Origin: Acholeplasma sp.
GTDB lineage: Bacteria; Bacillota_I; Bacilli_A; Acholeplasmatales; Acholeplasmataceae
Assembly: GCA_012838065.1 (NCBI GenBank)
Contig: DUPY01000018.1
Location: 1 to 50,110, forward strand
Direction of reading: 5' to 3'
DNA: 50,110 nt
Shown: positions 29,568 to 38,023 of the stretch, in pieces
Position numbering within the stretch: position 1 is the stretch's first letter
Layout: each line of letters starts with the position of its first letter
The notes under the pieces: generated by a model
Told to the model about the DNA's origin: nothing
Database searches by the model: none
What the model saw: only the letters and a program-made list of their open reading frames with translations
Translations under genes and position numbers: made by a program

Positions 29568-30402
29568 TGAAAAATTCAATTGTTTCTTTTCTGTTTGTTA
29601 CAAATGCAAATCCGCTATAAAAGATAAATCCCCAAATGACTGATGGTATGATAAACCAAACAACAGGGATATAGTTATTGTTTGGTCGTAAAAACTTTGG
29701 AACAAAAATATTAAAAATTGTCCCCACACCCATAAAGTTATCGGGTAGGCCAAAAACAAACGATGAGTTTCGGATATTTCGATCAAAGAAAATATCTCTA
29801 CCAAAAAAATTATTCACATCATCTAACCAACCAATGCTTCTTAATAGAACTTCGTTTAAATAAACAATGGTCATCATTAATAATACCGTTATTGGCAAAT
29901 AGATAACTCGTTTCATTTCCAACTTATGCATTTTAAAATAATACATTATAAATGGAATAATAAATAAAAGATAATGTACAACATAAAACCTAATCGTATC
30001 ATAAGATATCAATGTCAGTTTATAACTTACAGGCATGCTGTCAAATAGGCCTAAAATGACTTCTGTTGGGTATAAGAACGCAGCAAGTCCACCAAGCATA
30101 CCGACAATCATCATATAATCAATTGCAATTTTGTTTTTACTTATTAAGATGAATAAATAGGCAACTGCACCAAATGCACACACATTTTCCAAAGTTGATT
30201 TTCTCAAAATATTTGGAAAAACATGGGTGTTATAAGGAAAGAAAAAGATTTTCGTTACATGTAAGACTAGTGCAAGTCCTGCAAACACTAAAAGCACTTT
30301 GTAACGATATTCATTGTCCTTAGGCTTTAACCATTTTAATAAAACAATCGTTAGAACAATAAATACAGGTATATAGACTAAATAAAATTTCAAAGTTTCC
30401 AT
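29557..30402 (-). CDS. Polytopic membrane protein, TMEM164/YwaF-like
   Basis: 281 residues with about seven hydrophobic segments. The middle resembles the YwaF/TMEM164 family: a cysteine in STLENVCAFGAVAYLFILIS, then DYMMIVGMLGGLAAFLYP, and a conserved-looking histidine in RFYVVHYLLFIIPFIM. In animal TMEM164 the corresponding Cys and His are proposed acyltransferase residues; the bacterial proteins have no settled function. It is 37 bases downstream of the LtaS-type gene and on its transcript, which suggests a role in lipids or envelope polymers. Family assignment by eye only. Confidence 0.55.
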   Translation of the reverse strand: METLKFYLVYIPVFIVLTIVLLKWLKPKDNEYRYKVLLVFAGLALVLHVTKIFFFPYNTHVFPNILRKSTLENVCAFGAVAYLFILISKNKIAIDYMMIVGMLGGLAAFLYPTEVILGLFDSMPVSYKLTLISYDTIRFYVVHYLLFIIPFIMYYFKMHKLEMKRVIYLPITVLLMMTIVYLNEVLLRSIGWLDDVNNFFGRDIFFDRNIRNSSFVFGLPDNFMGVGTIFNIFVPKFLRPNNNYIPVVWFIIPSVIWGFIFYSGFAFVTNRKETIEFFTKK

Positions 30403-30439
30403 ATTGTCACTTTATAAAAATAGAAATCAAATTCGATTT

Positions 30440-32602
30440 CTATTTAAACTCCTGATATAAATTATAGTTTATTGCTAGATCGCTATACTTCTTAAATTCA
30501 ATGATGTATTCTTTTAACACCCTTATTTCTTCTAAAACTAAAATACGATATTCAATTTCAGCCTCACTTAAGGTCATTCCATCATTTATTTCATCAAAAT
30601 TACTACTCGTTAATGAGAAAATAAATTTATCCGTTATAACATCTCCACCTTTATTATCAATAGAGAATGTTGGTTCATTACTCATACCATGCACACCATA
30701 CACGTAGTCTGCGGATGAAATTGGTAAGTTGAATAAATCAATCATTGTGCGATATAGATCTGTTTGTCCACGAACAAGTGTTTGTTCACCTTTAATCAAA
30801 CCTTCATTAAACGTTGAGCCATATTCTGGCTTTTCATCGCCTGGAACATAAAGGAATGCAATTGTTCTTAACAAGGTTCTTCTAAGTTCTGAGTTAGGCA
30901 TCTTTATATCTAACTTATCGTTACCGTATAAAACATCTAAATCACCATTAGCAATACCACTTCCATGATCGCCATAGAATAGGTAGGCAGTTTTACCATG
31001 ATTCATAAATTCACCAGATTCATCGACAAACATGCGGTAAAATAATTCATCATAGTAATCAATATACTTAATGTATCGCATCGTTTGTTCATCGATTTTA
31101 CCTTTAAACTCGCTAAAGAGTAAATCTTTTTCTGGGTTTGAACCATTAGTTCCATTAATCGGATCATGCCAATAAGGAATATGAGGCATCATCGTAATCG
31201 GGAATAACATAAATGGTGTGTTGGTTGATTTTAAGTTCGTAATTTTTTCATTCATTTTAGCAAATAACGCACGGTCAGACACCCAGTTTCCTGCATCATG
31301 GTCAAATGCTTCATGAGTATAACCATCTTCCATAAATTCTTCTAATGCATAGTAAGCATCAAACCCAAACATATTCGGATGAACAACATCACGGTTATAA
31401 AAAACTTTTGTATCACCATGTATAGATTCCAAATGATAATTACTATCTTTTTGTTTAAGTAATTTAGGAATAGTTGTAAAATTAAAATCTGCATATGGGT
31501 TAGAATTGGTATTACCATATTCCCATGCAATATTCGATGTACCATTCGCGTTTAGTCCTGCAAGAACGGATACTTCGGCATCAAAGCTATTTCCAATACC
31601 TACGTTCGTATAAAAGTTTGAAAAGACATAAGATTCTTTTAATAACTCGTTTAAGTATTTGAAACGTTCATTTAAAACATCAATTTCTAATAAGAAATGG
31701 TTGAAGGTTTCTAAGTGTATCAATACAACATCATAACCTTCTAAAATGCCCGTTAAGTATTCGGACTCATCACGTTCAGCAACAAGCTTTCCTGTCAGGT
31801 TCTGTGCATCTTTAATTTGTGGACTAAATGTATAGGTACTATCATCTATAAAATTCACATAGGTTGACTTATTTTTATTAAATGAATCCAGCTTTGACTT
31901 TACATCATCTAATTTTGATTCATCGTATGCTTCTTTTACATCATAGCCTAACAACTCTAAAACGTGGTATTGATAAATTCCTAAGTTTTGTGCAGCAAAT
32001 GTCGTTCTAGATGAATCTACCATCGGTGTCTTTTCCAATTGACTTTGGAAAACCGTAAATGTAGAAATAGACAATATAAACACAATGAGTAGGTGTGCCA
32101 AATGGCCTTTTAAGCCGATTTTTACTTCAAAAGCCATATTTGCTTTTTTATTTATAGATATAACAAACAATAATAATGCAATGAATGGAATAAACAAAAT
32201 GATACGATAATATGTAATTAATTCTTTTAAGGATTCAAATAAAATGGTTGTTCCAACACCTGCGGTTGGGTTTTTAAAAATACTTAATGCTTTTATCGTA
32301 AATGCTGTGCCATAATAACGATGGAAAATGTTAATAGCAAACAACATACCATTTAATGCGAAGGTGAAAATAAGCAATACCAGCATACGCTTCTTTGCAT
32401 CTTTTATAAAACTAACTAACCATACGATTGTTAATAAAAAGGCAAGATTACTAAAAAACGCGTTTAAAAAACCCCAAACGCTATAGTCAAACGGTACAAT
32501 GTATCGATTAAGCGTTTGTGTAGTGACAATGAGTGGGTTAAAAATATTTAAGATTAAGAATAAAATGATAAATATCATGTAATACTTTATTTCGCGTCTC
32601 AT
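30440..32602 (-). CDS. LtaS-family phosphoglycerol transferase (sulfatase fold)
   Basis: 720 residues. Five membrane segments (about 1-205) are followed by an extracytoplasmic alkaline-phosphatase-type domain. Metal and active-site marks are HLETFN, NVGIGNSFDAEVSVL, HGDTKVFYNRD and LFYGDHGSGIAN. The catalytic position, Thr in GKTSDAEF of known LtaS, reads Ser in GNSFDAEV here. Such enzymes polymerise or transfer glycerol phosphate from phosphatidylglycerol outside the membrane. In a wall-less cell this would decorate glycolipids. First gene of a unit with the TMEM164-like protein. Confidence 0.85.
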   Translation of the reverse strand: MRREIKYYMIFIILFLILNIFNPLIVTTQTLNRYIVPFDYSVWGFLNAFFSNLAFLLTIVWLVSFIKDAKKRMLVLLIFTFALNGMLFAINIFHRYYGTAFTIKALSIFKNPTAGVGTTILFESLKELITYYRIILFIPFIALLLFVISINKKANMAFEVKIGLKGHLAHLLIVFILSISTFTVFQSQLEKTPMVDSSRTTFAAQNLGIYQYHVLELLGYDVKEAYDESKLDDVKSKLDSFNKNKSTYVNFIDDSTYTFSPQIKDAQNLTGKLVAERDESEYLTGILEGYDVVLIHLETFNHFLLEIDVLNERFKYLNELLKESYVFSNFYTNVGIGNSFDAEVSVLAGLNANGTSNIAWEYGNTNSNPYADFNFTTIPKLLKQKDSNYHLESIHGDTKVFYNRDVVHPNMFGFDAYYALEEFMEDGYTHEAFDHDAGNWVSDRALFAKMNEKITNLKSTNTPFMLFPITMMPHIPYWHDPINGTNGSNPEKDLLFSEFKGKIDEQTMRYIKYIDYYDELFYRMFVDESGEFMNHGKTAYLFYGDHGSGIANGDLDVLYGNDKLDIKMPNSELRRTLLRTIAFLYVPGDEKPEYGSTFNEGLIKGEQTLVRGQTDLYRTMIDLFNLPISSADYVYGVHGMSNEPTFSIDNKGGDVITDKFIFSLTSSNFDEINDGMTLSEAEIEYRILVLEEIRVLKEYIIEFKKYSDLAINYNLYQEFK

Positions 32603-32652
32603 AACTACTCCCTTATTACCTTATTATCATATAATAAGATATCTTAAAAGTC

Positions 32653-32680
32653 AAAAAAAAGTATGTTTTTCACATACTTT
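32653..32680 (-). terminator. Terminator upstream of the LtaS-type gene
   Basis: A nine-pair stem AAAGTATGT/ACATACTTT with a five-base loop is followed by eight T on the minus strand. It ends the transcript of the small hypothetical gene and separates it from the LtaS-type gene. Confidence 0.88.
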
Positions 32681-32691
32681 AATTTGTTAAA

Positions 32692-33243
32692 TTATAAAAT
32701 CTCATACTCATCAGCAATCTCTAAAAAAATATCGCTTATTGAATAGTAATCAATATTCAATTTTTTAAAAACTCGATAGGTTAATTCATCCAGTTCTTTA
32801 AAGTAATTTTCAGGTACTGCTTCTTTGTTTTGGATTAATTTAATAATGTCTTTATCAAACACCATGAGGCGGTCGATATCTGGATCAGCTTCTAATTCGT
32901 TATTTAGTAATTCTGTTTGAAAGTCAATCGCATTTAAGAATAAGTTCACTTCTTTTGCGTGTTTTTCTAGTTGTGATAACTCATTACCATAAACTTTATC
33001 TAAGATTTGTTTAATATCTTCAAGTTGATCTGCGATGTAATAAAAACCAGTTTTGAAGATATGATCTTCTTCTTCCGTATAGTTTGGATCATCAATGAGT
33101 TTATCATATAAAAAGTCAACGACATCTAAAATGTGTTTGAATCTAAATAAAATTGCAGACCCTGATTTTGACATTTGTTCTAATAATTCGCTATGCTCTA
33201 ATTTCCAATTGGCATATTCATGATAAACTGTTTCGTCAATCAT
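32692..33243 (-). CDS. Hypothetical acidic helical protein
   Basis: 183 residues, no membrane segment or signal peptide, acidic and rich in predicted helix. I do not recognise a family. Features are an N-terminal YHEYANWKLEHSELLEQMSK, a TEEEDHIFKTGFYYIADQLED middle and a C-terminal YYSISDIFLEIADEYEIL. GGAGG precedes the ATG, and a terminator follows directly. It lies downstream of fba with a 62-base gap, so partial cotranscription is possible. A cytosolic role is likely, but nothing more can be said. Confidence 0.75.
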   Translation of the reverse strand: MIDETVYHEYANWKLEHSELLEQMSKSGSAILFRFKHILDVVDFLYDKLIDDPNYTEEEDHIFKTGFYYIADQLEDIKQILDKVYGNELSQLEKHAKEVNLFLNAIDFQTELLNNELEADPDIDRLMVFDKDIIKLIQNKEAVPENYFKELDELTYRVFKKLNIDYYSISDIFLEIADEYEIL

Positions 33244-33305
33244 ATAAATCCTCCTTGTTTAAAGGTACATGTCAATCATAGCATAACTCAACTTTAATAC
33301 AATTA

Positions 33306-34172
33306 TTATGCTTTATTTACTGAACCGAATAAAGTTAATTTTTCTCTTACAACATTCTTAATAGCTTCAACACCTGGAGCCAATAATTTTCTTGGGTCAA
33401 AGCCCTTAGATTGTAAGTCTTTACCTTCTTCGATGTATTTTCTAGTTGCTTCAGCAAATGCTAATTGACATTCTGTATTTACGTTAATTTTTGATACACC
33501 TAATGAGATTGCTTTTTTAATCATATCTTCAGGAATACCAGAACCACCGTGTAATACGAGTGGAATGTTGTTTGTAACTCGTTGTACTTCAGCAAGTACT
33601 TCAAAGTCTAAACCTTTCCAGTTAGCTGGATATTTACCATGGATATTACCAATACCAGCTGCAAACATATCAACGCCTGTTTCAGCGATTAAGCGGCATT
33701 CTTCTGGATCAGCGATTTCGCCTGCTCCAACAACACCATCTTCTTCACCACCAATAGAACCTACTTCTGCTTCTACAGAAACGCCAACACTGTGGCATTT
33801 AGCAACAACTTCTTTAGTTTTTGCTAAATTTTCTTCAAATGGATAGTGTGAACCGTCAAACATGATTGAAGTGAATCCTGCTTCTAAAGCTTTGAATGCT
33901 CCTTCATATGTACCATGGTCTAAGTGAACCGCGATTGGTTGTTGGATGTTATAGAAAGCATCCAATTCACGTACCATAGCCATTACATTACGGTAACCTC
34001 CCATATATTTAGCTGCACCTTCTGATACACCTAAGATCACTGGTGAGTTCAATTCTTTAACTACTTCTAAAACTGCTTTAATCCATTCTAGATTGTTAAT
34101 ATTGATTTGTGCAACGCCATAGCCCTCTTTATGAGCTTTTAACAACATATCTCTTGCAGATACTAATGCCAT
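33306..34172 (-). CDS. fba: Fructose-bisphosphate aldolase, class II
   Basis: 288 residues. It splits fructose 1,6-bisphosphate into two triose phosphates. The catalytic and zinc residues are visible in VHLDHGTYEGA, GNIHGKYP and VLHGGSGIPEDM, and the phosphate site in GVSKINVNTECQ. EAEVGSIGGEEDGV carries the active-site loop. It follows pyrG, as in Bacillus rpoE-pyrG-fbaA, but with its own promoter. Confidence 0.97.
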   Translation of the reverse strand: MALVSARDMLLKAHKEGYGVAQININNLEWIKAVLEVVKELNSPVILGVSEGAAKYMGGYRNVMAMVRELDAFYNIQQPIAVHLDHGTYEGAFKALEAGFTSIMFDGSHYPFEENLAKTKEVVAKCHSVGVSVEAEVGSIGGEEDGVVGAGEIADPEECRLIAETGVDMFAAGIGNIHGKYPANWKGLDFEVLAEVQRVTNNIPLVLHGGSGIPEDMIKKAISLGVSKINVNTECQLAFAEATRKYIEEGKDLQSKGFDPRKLLAPGVEAIKNVVREKLTLFGSVNKA

Positions 34173-34208
34173 AAAATATTCCTCCTTATTAGTATTTAGA
34201 TCTCTTAT

Positions 34209-34237
34209 ATTATACGCTTATTTTCATAATTTTACAA
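34209..34237 (-). promoter_or_regulatory. Promoter of fba
   Basis: TTGTAA (34237-34232) and TATAAT (34214-34209) have a 17-base spacer on the minus strand, about 35 bases before the fba ATG. No terminator is seen after pyrG, so read-through from pyrG is also possible. Confidence 0.75.
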
Positions 34238-34259
34238 CACTGAGCATAATTATGTTTAG

Positions 34260-35888
34260 TTAAACATTTTCGCTTTGCTTGTTTGTTTTCTTATGTTTTC
34301 TTGCTGCTTTTATAAAGTCTTTAAATAACGGATGTGGTTTTAATGGTCTTGATAAAAACTCTGGGTGAAATTGGCAAGCCACAAACCATGGATGATTTTT
34401 TATTTCAATCATTTCAACTAAATTATATTCGGTATTCATGCCTGAAATAACTAAGTCTGACGAAATAAATAAATCTAGGTAATCGTTATTAAGTTCATAA
34501 CGATGACGATGTCTTTCTATAATTTCTTTTGTTTGATATGCTTTATAGGCAACAGTGTTGTGTTTTAACTCACATGCGTAGTTACCAAGTCTTAAAGTTC
34601 CACCAAGTCCATCTTTATTAAACTGTTGTTTTTCTAAAACAAAGAGTGGTACTTTCGCTTTTTCATTAAACTCTAAGCTGTCGGCATCTTTTAAATTTAA
34701 TACATTTCTTGCATACTCGATAACTGCTAGTTGCATACCAAGACAAATACCAAAGAAAGGTAAGTTTTGCTCACGCGCATATTTGATTGCTGAAATTTTA
34801 CCTTTAATACCGCGTTCACCAAAACCTCCCGGTACTAATACAGCATCACAGTCTTTTAATTTATCACTTACGTTAGAATCATTTACATACTCTGAATTAA
34901 TCCACTTAATTTCAATTTTTGTATTATTTGCATATCCAGAATGTTTTAGCGCTTCGCTAACGGATAAATACGCATCATGAAGACTTACATATTTCCCCAC
35001 TAAACCGATGGTCGTTACATTTTTTAAGTGTTTGATTTTATATACCAAGTCATCCCATGGTTTAATATCGGCTTCTTGTGTATGCTCATACTTAAAATGT
35101 TTTAATATGTAATTATCAATATTTTGTTTTTTTAAGTGACCGATAATTTCATAAATAACATCAACATCTAAAGCGGTAAAAACAGCTTCTTTATCAACAT
35201 CACAAAATAAGGCGATTTTGTCTTTAACTGAATCTTCTATTTCATACTCACTTCTAAGTACGATGATATCGGGTTGAATACCAAGTGAACGCAACTCTTT
35301 TACAGAGTGTTGTGTAGGTTTAGTTTTTATTTCTTTCGCTGATTTTAAATACGGTAACAATGTGTTGTGGACATATAAAGTGTTCTCATAACCAAAGTCT
35401 CTTCTTGCTTGACGAATCGCTTCTAAAAAAGGAAGAGATTCAATGTCACCAACTGTACCACCAATCTCCGTAATAACCACATCAATGTTTGGGTCTTTAA
35501 CAACGTCCACCAATTTCTTTTTAATTTGATTTGTTACATGTGGAATTACTTGAACAGTTTTTCCTTCATAATCGCCACGGCGTTCTTTATCTAAAACTTT
35601 TTGGTAGATTTTTCCCGCAGTAATTGATGAGTGTTTGTTTAAGTTTTCATCAATAAAACGTTCATAATGTCCAAGATCAAGATCGGTTTCTGCTCCATCT
35701 GCAGTAACATATACTTCCCCGTGTTGATATGGGCTCATCGTCCCTGGATCCACATTTAAATAAGGATCAAACTTTTGCATAAACACTTTCAAACCACGGG
35801 ACTTTAAAAGTTGTCCAATCGCTGATGCTGTAATACCTTTTCCAAGTGAAGATACAACACCGCCCGTTACAAATATATATTTAGCCAT
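34260..35888 (-). CDS. pyrG: CTP synthase
   Basis: 542 residues. It makes CTP from UTP, ATP and glutamine. The N-terminal synthetase domain (about 1-270) has [19 protein letters not shown] and [16 protein letters not shown]. The C-terminal class I glutaminase domain has the nucleophile in FGICLGMQ and the His-Glu pair in CQFHPEF. Its leader contains the promoter, GGGC start and terminator of CTP-sensitive attenuation. Gene order rpoE-pyrG-fba matches Bacillus apart from the remnant between rpoE and pyrG. Confidence 0.98.
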   Translation of the reverse strand: MAKYIFVTGGVVSSLGKGITASAIGQLLKSRGLKVFMQKFDPYLNVDPGTMSPYQHGEVYVTADGAETDLDLGHYERFIDENLNKHSSITAGKIYQKVLDKERRGDYEGKTVQVIPHVTNQIKKKLVDVVKDPNIDVVITEIGGTVGDIESLPFLEAIRQARRDFGYENTLYVHNTLLPYLKSAKEIKTKPTQHSVKELRSLGIQPDIIVLRSEYEIEDSVKDKIALFCDVDKEAVFTALDVDVIYEIIGHLKKQNIDNYILKHFKYEHTQEADIKPWDDLVYKIKHLKNVTTIGLVGKYVSLHDAYLSVSEALKHSGYANNTKIEIKWINSEYVNDSNVSDKLKDCDAVLVPGGFGERGIKGKISAIKYAREQNLPFFGICLGMQLAVIEYARNVLNLKDADSLEFNEKAKVPLFVLEKQQFNKDGLGGTLRLGNYACELKHNTVAYKAYQTKEIIERHRHRYELNNDYLDLFISSDLVISGMNTEYNLVEMIEIKNHPWFVACQFHPEFLSRPLKPHPLFKDFIKAARKHKKTNKQSENV

Positions 35889-35902
35889 AGCAATCTCCTT
35901 TC

Positions 35903-35932
35903 AAAATAAAAAACCTCCCGCTCGGGAGGTTT
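35903..35932 (-). terminator. Attenuator in the pyrG leader
   Basis: A nine-pair stem AAACCTCCC/GGGAGGTTT with a GAGC loop and a following TTTATTTT lies between the transcription start and the pyrG ribosome binding site. The first strand is a C/U-rich tract that a 5' run of extra G could pair with, which would prevent the terminator. Confidence 0.9.
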
Positions 35933-35943
35933 ATAGGTGTGCC

Positions 35944-35979
35944 CTTTTTAATTATATCAAATGCTAAAACGTTAAACAA
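35944..35979 (-). promoter_or_regulatory. pyrG promoter with GGGC start
   Basis: TTGTTT (35979-35974), a 17-base spacer and TATAAT (35956-35951) are followed six bases later by GGGC, first G at 35944. This is the initial transcribed sequence on which RNA polymerase adds extra G when CTP is low in the B. subtilis pyrG system. Confidence 0.88.
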
Positions 35980-35990
35980 GATGAAAATCA

Positions 35991-36179
35991 TCAAAACGCT
36001 TTCTTCATTTTGGATTCTTTATCTTGATACATGAGTTTATCGATATGTTCAATAAAATCGTCAAAGGATTTAAAACTCTCATTAAACAACGCGCCTTTGA
36101 CTGAAAATGAAACGTCAAAGTCAAATGTTTTTAATGCGTTGATATCGTGTATTATTCTATAAAAATAATCATCAAAAAA
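35991..36179 (-). pseudogene. Remnant of a GGDEF (diguanylate cyclase) domain
   Basis: A frame of 62 codons begins right after a stop and has no start codon before its last quarter. It reads FDFDVSFSVKGALFNESF, then FDDFIEHIDKLMYQDKESK and a TGA stop. This is the C-terminal end of a GGDEF domain: the strand usually written VTxSIGVA, then the helix ADxxLYxAK. The signature loop and the rest of the enzyme are absent, and AT-rich non-coding sequence lies upstream. I read it as the tail of a deleted gene. It sits between rpoE and pyrG, a pair normally adjacent, and its end abuts the pyrG promoter. Confidence 0.7.
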
Positions 36180-36232
36180 TTATATGTTTTATATTTATAT
36201 TTTATCATTTTTTTAAAAAATAAATAGCACAA

Positions 36233-36262
36233 ATAAAAAAAGCACAGTATAAACTGTGCCTT
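36233..36262 (-). terminator. rpoE terminator
   Basis: A seven-pair stem GCACAGT/ACTGTGC with a four-base loop is followed by TTTTTTTATTT on the minus strand, 14 bases after the rpoE stop. Confidence 0.88.
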
Positions 36263-36275
36263 ATAAATCTATTTA

Positions 36276-36818
36276 TTACTGATCGTACATATCCTCATAG
36301 TCATCCATGATTTCATTATAATCGTCTTCATCATAATCATCATCGAATTCTACGTCTAGATCGTTATCCTTCTCATCGTCATCATCTGTCGAAACGATTG
36401 GTAACTCAACATCGATATATTCTTTTTCTTCAGCTTCTTCTTCGTCGATTTCTTCTTCAAGTTCTTCATCGATATCTACAACTTCTTCTTCATCGTCTAG
36501 AACGAATGCTTCAAAGTCTAAATCATCTTCTGTATCTTCTTCGATTTCTTCATGCTTAATGAATCGAGAACCATCTTCGTCCCAAAGCTCTAAATTGAAG
36601 GCTTTTAAGTCCCATAGGTCATCGCCGCAATAAACAAATTTACCACTTTGAGTCATGTCCATATATAGTTGCGTTAAGCGATCAATATTTGATAATTCAA
36701 ATCCCTTAATTTCAGCTACACTAGAAAAAATGTCGTTAATGGACATTGGCCCTTTTGCTTCCATTATTAAATGTTCAGCAATATCAACCATTGCTAACTC
36801 TTGTAATTTTTGATCCAT
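36276..36818 (-). CDS. rpoE: RNA polymerase delta subunit
   Basis: 180 residues. The N-terminal HARE-HTH domain (about 1-85; MVDIAEHLIMEAKGPMSIND, SGKFVYCGDDLWDLK) is followed by a long Asp/Glu tail of about 80 residues. Delta is specific to low-GC Gram-positives. It displaces nucleic acids from polymerase and makes initiation sensitive to the level of the first NTP. That fits its place beside pyrG. It has its own promoter and terminator. Confidence 0.95.
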   Translation of the reverse strand: MDQKLQELAMVDIAEHLIMEAKGPMSINDIFSSVAEIKGFELSNIDRLTQLYMDMTQSGKFVYCGDDLWDLKAFNLELWDEDGSRFIKHEEIEEDTEDDLDFEAFVLDDEEEVVDIDEELEEEIDEEEAEEKEYIDVELPIVSTDDDDEKDNDLDVEFDDDYDEDDYNEIMDDYEDMYDQ

Positions 36819-36841
36819 TTGTGCCTCCTAAAACCTTATAT

Positions 36842-36870
36842 ATTGTATATGAAGTTTTAATTTTTTGCAA
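36842..36870 (-). promoter_or_regulatory. Promoter of rpoE
   Basis: TTGCAA (36870-36865) and TACAAT (36847-36842) with a 17-base spacer on the minus strand; GGAGG follows before the rpoE ATG. Confidence 0.75.
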
Positions 36871-36877
36871 GTTTTTA

Positions 36878-37129
36878 CTATTTTTTTGATAAAAAGATGA
36901 TAATTGCCGCTATAATTGCGATAACTAAAAACAATTTAATCATCTTTTTAGCGAATGTTATCGATCCAAGTATAACAATAATTAATAATAAGATAACCAA
37001 TAACCATTTAAACAATTCATGTAATGGACTTACGTAAGTATCGTACAGTCTTAGGATATGTTCATCTAACTTTAATCCTTTTAAAACATCATCGATCTTT
37101 AACCAAATATTTACAAAAAATTCTTTCAT
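36878..37129 (-). CDS. Small two-segment membrane protein
   Basis: 83 residues. An amphipathic N-terminal half (about 1-40) is followed by two hydrophobic segments, LFKWLLVILLLIIVILGS (about 40-58) and MIKLFLVIAIIAAIIIFLS (about 63-81). It lies nine bases after recR and is surely translated from the same message. In Bacillus the recR neighbourhood also holds small proteins (YaaL, BofA), but I see no real similarity to either. No function can be given. Confidence 0.75.
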   Translation of the reverse strand: MKEFFVNIWLKIDDVLKGLKLDEHILRLYDTYVSPLHELFKWLLVILLLIIVILGSITFAKKMIKLFLVIAIIAAIIIFLSKK

Positions 37130-37138
37130 AGTATACTC

Positions 37139-37732
37139 CTACTCAAAGGGTTTGCGGTTTTCCACCGCTTTACTTAAAGTCAACATGTCAGCATATTTAA
37201 AATCTGTACCTACAGGTAATCCATATGCTAACCTCGTGATTGTAAGTGGTTCACTTTGATATAATTGTTTTAAAAACTTAGCAGTCATTTCACCTTCAAC
37301 TGTACTATTTGTAGCGATAATCATTTCTTTAAAGTTTTTAATTCTTAAACTTAATGAATCAATCGTTAAATCTTTATCGGTAATTCCTTTAGAAAAATCA
37401 ATAAGTCCACCGAGTACGTGGTATTGTCCTCTATAGGTTCCCATTTTTTCCATCATGAACACATCTTTTGAGTCACTAACAACCATAAGAACATCTTGTT
37501 CTCTTGTAGGGTCCATAATGATTGGGCTAATTTCTTGATCCGTTAATACATGTGATACTTTACATGCTCTAAGTTCTTTTTTGAGTTTTATTAAGTCTTC
37601 ACTAAAATTTAGGACATCTTCGTGTTCTAAATTGGTTGCGACAAAAACCGCTAATCTTTCAGCAGTTTTTTCACCGATACCTGGTAATTTTTGAAAGTCT
37701 TCGATGACTTTCTTTAAAATATCAGGATACAT
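37139..37732 (-). CDS. recR: Recombination protein RecR, without the zinc finger
   Basis: 197 residues. The N-terminal helix-hairpin-helix (FQKLPGIGEKTAERLAVF) and the Toprim domain (MVVSDSKDVFMMEKMGTYRG, HVLGGLIDF, STVEGEMTAKFL) are normal. Between them RecR usually has a Cys4 zinc finger (CxxC, eight residues, CxxC). Here it reads CKVSHVLTDQEISPII, so one of four cysteines remains. RecR works with RecO and RecF in loading RecA at gaps. It overlaps ybaB by one base (TAATG). Confidence 0.96.
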   Translation of the reverse strand: MYPDILKKVIEDFQKLPGIGEKTAERLAVFVATNLEHEDVLNFSEDLIKLKKELRACKVSHVLTDQEISPIIMDPTREQDVLMVVSDSKDVFMMEKMGTYRGQYHVLGGLIDFSKGITDKDLTIDSLSLRIKNFKEMIIATNSTVEGEMTAKFLKQLYQSEPLTITRLAYGLPVGTDFKYADMLTLSKAVENRKPFE

Positions 37733-38022
37733 TAAAAACCAAACCCGCCTAAACCACCTGAAAATTGTTTCATTGTTTCTTCTGATTCTTTTTCAATTTG
37801 TTTTAAAGCGTCATTTGTTGCAAGTAATATTGCATCTTGTAACATTTCAACTTCTTCTAACATTTCAGGGTTGATTTTCACGTCAATCACTTGACGTGTA
37901 CCTTGCATAATGATTGTTACACCGCTTGCTTTACCAAAGTATTCTTTTTGTTCTATAGCTTCTTGTGCTTCCATCATTTCTTTTTGCATTTTCTTTAATT
38001 TATTTAACATTCCTGGGTTCAT
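37732..38022 (-). CDS. ybaB: YbaB/EbfC nucleoid-associated protein
   Basis: 96 residues. The typical MNPGMLNKLKKMQKEMMEAQ start, a central VTIIMQGTRQVIDVKINPEM and the glycine-rich C-terminus (FSGGLGGFGF) are present. It is a dimeric DNA-binding protein of unclear role, nearly always encoded between dnaX and recR as here, one base after dnaX. Confidence 0.95.
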   Translation of the reverse strand: MNPGMLNKLKKMQKEMMEAQEAIEQKEYFGKASGVTIIMQGTRQVIDVKINPEMLEEVEMLQDAILLATNDALKQIEKESEETMKQFSGGLGGFGF

Positions 38023-38023
38023 C

